This document shows positions 6,456 to 9,363 of a stretch of DNA of 9,363 nt, piece after piece. The position numbers were made by a program, and so were the translations under genes. The stretch is taken from NCBI GenBank assembly GCA_947453015.1, contig CANGFL010000031.1, positions 1 through 9,363 of the forward strand, given 5' to 3'. The DNA comes from Oxalobacteraceae bacterium. Lineage in GTDB: Bacteria > Pseudomonadota > Gammaproteobacteria > Burkholderiales > Burkholderiaceae_D. Under the pieces are notes generated by a model. It saw nothing but the letters and a program-made list of their open reading frames with translations. It was not told where the DNA came from and did not search any database. The first letter of the stretch is position 1, and each line of letters opens with the position of its first letter.

Positions 6456-7196
6456 TCAGATATTTAGCTTATTGAAAATCGAACGCGGCAAATGTCGAAT
6501 CACCATCATGATGATGGCCCATTTAGCCGGCACATACGCCACCGGAGTACCCGCATCAATCGCAGTGATGATGCGGCTTGCAACAGCTTCTGCTGAAGCC
6601 ATACCGCGCTGTGGTAAATGCGCTGTCATGGGGGTTGCAGTGGGGCCCGGTTTGATCAGTACGATAGTGATTTTTGAATGTGCAAAACGATGCTGCATGC
6701 CTTGTACATAGCGCTCAACCATGCCTTTAGCTGCGCCATACACATAATTTGTTTTGCGACCTCTGTCGCCTGCTACCGAACCGATAACAGCGATCGTACC
6801 GCGTCCGACTTGTTCCATCTGTTGAGCAAAGGCTTCTGCAAACAAAACCGGTGACACACCATTAATTTCTAAAGCCTCTCGAGCCTGCGTTACGTTTTGC
6901 TCGCATTCTTTTTGCTCGGGCAGATTGCCATGGGCAATCAATACAATATCAATCGCTTTTTCTGCGGCTAATTTTTGGGCCAACGCTGTAATGCTGACAG
7001 GGTCAAAAAAATTAACTTCATGGGCTGTAACCGATGAATGAGGACTTCTGACTCTTAAATCAGCGGCGACACGTGAAACGCGAACTAAATCACGGCCTAT
7101 TAAGACGATATCCACAGCTGCACGCACCCACAATCGTGCGCACTGCTCTGCAATCGCTGAAGTGGCGCCTATGATGACAATGCGCGGTCTGGACAC
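6456..7196 (-). CDS. dprE2: DprE2-like short-chain reductase (decaprenylphospho-beta-D-erythro-pentosid-2-ulose 2-reductase)
   Basis: A 246-residue classical short-chain dehydrogenase closely resembling mycobacterial DprE2 (Rv3791). DprE2 reduces the 2-keto lipid-linked pentose made by DprE1, using NAD(P)H, to give polyprenyl-phosphoryl-D-arabinose. Seen: the cofactor motif GATSAIA at 10-16, AHGN at about 88-91, GSVAGDRGR with Ser140, and the catalytic Tyr153/Lys157 (YGAAK). A C-terminal hydrophobic, basic end (WAIIMMVIRHLPRSIFNKL) also occurs in DprE2 and may touch the membrane. I chose the GTG at 7196 because AGAAGG lies nine bases upstream and the protein then starts just before the first strand (MSRPRIVIIG). 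A TTG at 7214, overlapping the dprE1-like stop, would add six residues (MRRNRI) and is less likely. The gene lies directly between its DprE1-like partner and the epimerase. Confidence 0.87.
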   Translation of the reverse strand: MSRPRIVIIGATSAIAEQCARLWVRAAVDIVLIGRDLVRVSRVAADLRVRSPHSSVTAHEVNFFDPVSITALAQKLAAEKAIDIVLIAHGNLPEQKECEQNVTQAREALEINGVSPVLFAEAFAQQMEQVGRGTIAVIGSVAGDRGRKTNYVYGAAKGMVERYVQGMQHRFAHSKITIVLIKPGPTATPMTAHLPQRGMASAEAVASRIITAIDAGTPVAYVPAKWAIIMMVIRHLPRSIFNKLNI

Positions 7197-7210
7197 GATG
7201 CGATTCCTTC

Positions 7211-8497
7211 TCAATTACCCATTAGCCGTCGTGACATCGCTGAACTGATACCTGAATCACGATGGGTCAAAAATTCTTTTAAATGCGGATAACCTGATTC
7301 AAACAGATCAACCGGCATGCGTACATCTTTAGCAGGATATAAACGGCCCTTAGCTTCACGAACAATCGCATCCAATGCGGATAACAATTGAAATGTTGAT
7401 GCGCCTTGATTTGGAAAATCGAGTGCTAATGTCACTCCGGGCATGGCAAAACTCAACAGGCCTTTCGACTCACGCTCACCAAAGGTTTTAAGTACCGCTA
7501 AAAACGAGCCGGTGCCAGACCGAGCAATACGCCGCAGCATGGCCTGAGTCGCCTCTTTACCCACTGATCGCGGTAGTACGCATTGATATTGGAAGAAACC
7601 GCGCGGCCCGTAAATACGATTCCATTCCAATACATTATCGAGAGGATGAAAAAAAGTTTCGTAATGTTGAACCGAGGCGCGCTGGGATTTTTTTTGATGA
7701 AAGTACAACGCATTAAACGGACGCAGCGACCATCGATTAACCAATGATACGGGTGGTACAAACGGAACTTTGATCGATCGCCCTGAGCGCGGCTGATCTT
7801 TACCCGCATCGACAGCATTGGCGCGCATAAAAATGCCACGACCTTCGCCACTCAAACAATCCACCCACGATACGGTGTGTTCCCAATCGGCTTCGGATGA
7901 ATCAGCTAACTCAAAGAACTCGGCCAAATTTCGATAAGCAAGTGTCTCAACTGCAAGCCATGGGCCAGGTACACGCTGCAATTGCAGCTCGACTTCGGTA
8001 ATGACACCGGTTAATCCCAGCCCACCAATCGTGGCTGCAAACATGGCATCCGCAGGACGATATTGCATCAAGCTGCCATCAGTGCGCGCTAGGGTGAATT
8101 GCAAAACATGATCACCGAAACTGCCCGCCTTGTGATGATTTTTGCCGTGAATATCATTCGCAATCGCACCGCCCACGGTGACGTACTGCGTACCGGGTAC
8201 CACAGCTAACATCCAGCCACGCGGCAAACAAAGCCGCTGTATATCGCGCAATAGCACACCCGCTTCGCACAGTAATTTTCCACTGTGTTCATCAAAGCTG
8301 ATGAAACGATCTAAGCCCGTGGTATTCCACAGCACACCGCCGGGATTTAAGCAGACATCGCCATAACTTCTGCCCATACCAAAAGGAAGGCCGTAGCGAT
8401 CACGCTGCAATTGGTTGGCAACACTCAATCGATCGGTTAATCGATGCACTTGATGCTCGAACTGACCTAGCCTTCCCCAGGAATTAACCGCTACCAC
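7211..8497 (-). CDS. dprE1: DprE1-like FAD oxidase (decaprenylphosphoryl-ribose 2'-oxidase)
   Basis: A 428-residue flavoprotein of the VAO/PCMH type, strongly resembling mycobacterial DprE1 (Rv3790), which oxidises C2' of polyprenyl-phosphoryl-D-ribose. The FAD domain shows GMGRSYGD (40-47) and PGTQYVTVGGAIANDIHGK (101-119), including the DIHGKNHH block with His117 and Lys119, then IGGLGLTGVIT (157-167). The substrate domain keeps FFQYQ (301-305, matching Gln334/Gln336), Lys337 (Lys367) and Lys390 in YPAKD (Lys418). Ala358 in TLALDFP aligns with Cys387, the residue bonded by benzothiazinones. The N-terminus is shorter than in M. tuberculosis. Start: GTG at 8497, six bases after a GAGG site (in GAGGTG) and overlapping the UbiA gene by seven bases. 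Sugar-lactone oxidases share the FAD domain but not the DprE1-type C-terminal half, and the DprE2-like neighbour supports this call. Confidence 0.9.
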   Translation of the reverse strand: MVAVNSWGRLGQFEHQVHRLTDRLSVANQLQRDRYGLPFGMGRSYGDVCLNPGGVLWNTTGLDRFISFDEHSGKLLCEAGVLLRDIQRLCLPRGWMLAVVPGTQYVTVGGAIANDIHGKNHHKAGSFGDHVLQFTLARTDGSLMQYRPADAMFAATIGGLGLTGVITEVELQLQRVPGPWLAVETLAYRNLAEFFELADSSEADWEHTVSWVDCLSGEGRGIFMRANAVDAGKDQPRSGRSIKVPFVPPVSLVNRWSLRPFNALYFHQKKSQRASVQHYETFFHPLDNVLEWNRIYGPRGFFQYQCVLPRSVGKEATQAMLRRIARSGTGSFLAVLKTFGERESKGLLSFAMPGVTLALDFPNQGASTFQLLSALDAIVREAKGRLYPAKDVRMPVDLFESGYPHLKEFLTHRDSGISSAMSRRLMGN

Positions 8498-9363
8498 GAG
8501 ACACCTCGAGTAGCGACGAACAGCACTAAAGCAAACGCACAGCCAGATAGCAAGCTCGCTTTATCGCGTACTGCAAATAACAATGGATCATCATGCATTT
8601 CTCCACGATGCGCTTTCATCCACATCCAGCTAATCCAAAACAGCATGACGGGCACGGCACTCCACATCACAGCAGGTTGCTGGTAGAGCTTAACTACCGC
8701 ATCGCTATTTAAATATAAGGCCAGAACCACCACCGCTGCATAGCCTGAAGTGATACCTAAGGATTGCACCAGCGGCGCATCCGAGGTCCAGTAACCTCGC
8801 CCGTGTGCATGATCACGACCGACATCTGCGTGAGTTTTTAATTCAGCGTAGCGTTTTACAAACGCCAGTGATAAAAATAAAAACACAGCGAACGCTAACA
8901 ACCAAAACGATAAGGAAATTCCTGCCGCTGCAGCACCGGCAATAATGCGTACGGTATACAGCATCGCCAACACCAAGCAATCAATCAACACGACGCGCTT
9001 TAAGCTCCATGAATAGGCGCAGGTCAGTAAAAAATAAAAAAGCAACCAACCTACAAATGCTGAGCCAACCGGTATGGCAAATAAAAAGGCATTTAGTAGT
9101 AGCAAAGGAAATAAGACTACTCCCTTGGCGACGCTGACTCGACCCGACGCAAAAGGTCGTAGTCGTTTACGTGGATGATGACGATCACTGTCCAGATCAA
9201 ACAAATCGTTGGCGATATACACCGCAGATGCGCATAAGCTGAACGAAAAAAATGCCAGCAACAGCATGCTGGATAAATCGGCGCCGGGGGTTTGATGAGC
9301 AGCGAGCGGCGCGATGAATAACAATAAATTTTTTAGCCACTGATGCATGCGCAGCACGGAAGG
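8491..9363 (-). CDS. UbiA-type polyprenyl-phosphate phosphoribosyltransferase, 5' end cut by window edge
   Basis: A multi-helix membrane prenyltransferase of the UbiA superfamily, closest in pattern to decaprenyl-phosphate phosphoribosyltransferase (Rv3806c/UbiA), which joins PRPP and polyprenyl phosphate. From the GTG at 9357: HQWLKNLLLF at 5-14 is the typical opening of this subgroup; the Asp-rich metal motif NDLFDLDSD is at 50-58, followed by HHPRKRLRPFASG; YSWSLKRVVLID (115-126) and YTVRIIAG (134-141) form the second conserved region, with FVKRYAEL at 167-174. About nine hydrophobic helices are visible. The frame is open to the right edge (PSVLRMHQW), with no stop and no visible ribosome site, so the gene probably begins beyond it. 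Many proteobacterial relatives carry an N-terminal HAD phosphatase domain; this may too. The gene overlaps the dprE1-like start by seven bases. Quinone and haem O synthase roles fit this operon poorly. Confidence 0.85.
   Translation of the reverse strand, partial: PSVLRMHQWLKNLLLFIAPLAAHQTPGADLSSMLLLAFFSFSLCASAVYIANDLFDLDSDRHHPRKRLRPFASGRVSVAKGVVLFPLLLLNAFLFAIPVGSAFVGWLLFYFLLTCAYSWSLKRVVLIDCLVLAMLYTVRIIAGAAAAGISLSFWLLAFAVFLFLSLAFVKRYAELKTHADVGRDHAHGRGYWTSDAPLVQSLGITSGYAAVVVLALYLNSDAVVKLYQQPAVMWSAVPVMLFWISWMWMKAHRGEMHDDPLLFAVRDKASLLSGCAFALVLFVATRGVSW

Noticed and set aside
7498..7851. 117-residue minus-strand frame inside the dprE1-like gene
   Set aside because: It is a second frame of the same strand within a strongly conserved gene, with no ribosome site or recognisable domain.
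8491..9363. Assignment of the UbiA protein as 4-hydroxybenzoate, menaquinone or haem O prenyltransferase
   Set aside because: The HQWLKN opening and the coupling to DprE1/DprE2-like genes fit the phosphoribosyltransferase subgroup better.

Overview
The window looks like chromosomal DNA of a Gram-negative proteobacterium, probably gamma or beta. Evidence: a bactofilin with proteobacterial layout, an exported protein that looks like an outer-membrane beta-barrel, a group I truncated haemoglobin, Shine-Dalgarno starts and tightly packed genes. GC looks moderate. I cannot name the genus. No tRNA, rRNA, CRISPR array, insertion sequence or phage gene is visible.

Left part (1-2061). A gene runs off the left edge on the minus strand, preceded by a bactofilin gene on the same strand. 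On the plus strand, a small secreted Pro-rich protein and a truncated haemoglobin lie 13 bases apart. A strong hairpin with A and T tracts on its two sides follows; it probably ends both the haemoglobin transcript and the convergent transcript of the predicted outer-membrane barrel protein (1522-2061).

Middle (2062-3829). A 224-base divergent spacer holds a 21-bp near-perfect palindrome. It is followed by a plus-strand membrane glycosyltransferase of the PMT_2 (GT39/ArnT-like) type, which ends tail to tail with the operon on its right.

Right part (3830-9363) is the main interest: six minus-strand genes, transcribed right to left with junctions of 0-14 bases or overlapping. In transcription order they are a UbiA-type polyprenyl-phosphate phosphoribosyltransferase (open at the right edge), a DprE1-like FAD oxidase, a DprE2-like short-chain reductase, an extended-SDR epimerase/dehydratase, an FAD amine-oxidase-like oxidoreductase, and a GtrA-type membrane protein. 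The first three match the mycobacterial route to decaprenyl-phosphoryl-D-arabinose (Rv3806c, DprE1, DprE2). The inferred pathway is: phosphoribosyl transfer to a polyprenyl phosphate, dephosphorylation, C2' epimerisation of ribose to arabinose by oxidation and re-reduction, flipping by the GtrA protein, and periplasmic transfer by the PMT_2 enzyme to an unknown acceptor such as pilin, LPS or another glycan. The epimerase and the amine-oxidase-like protein are not part of the mycobacterial core route, so the final sugar may be modified further. The DprE1-like protein has Ala where the mycobacterial enzyme has the benzothiazinone-reactive Cys387.
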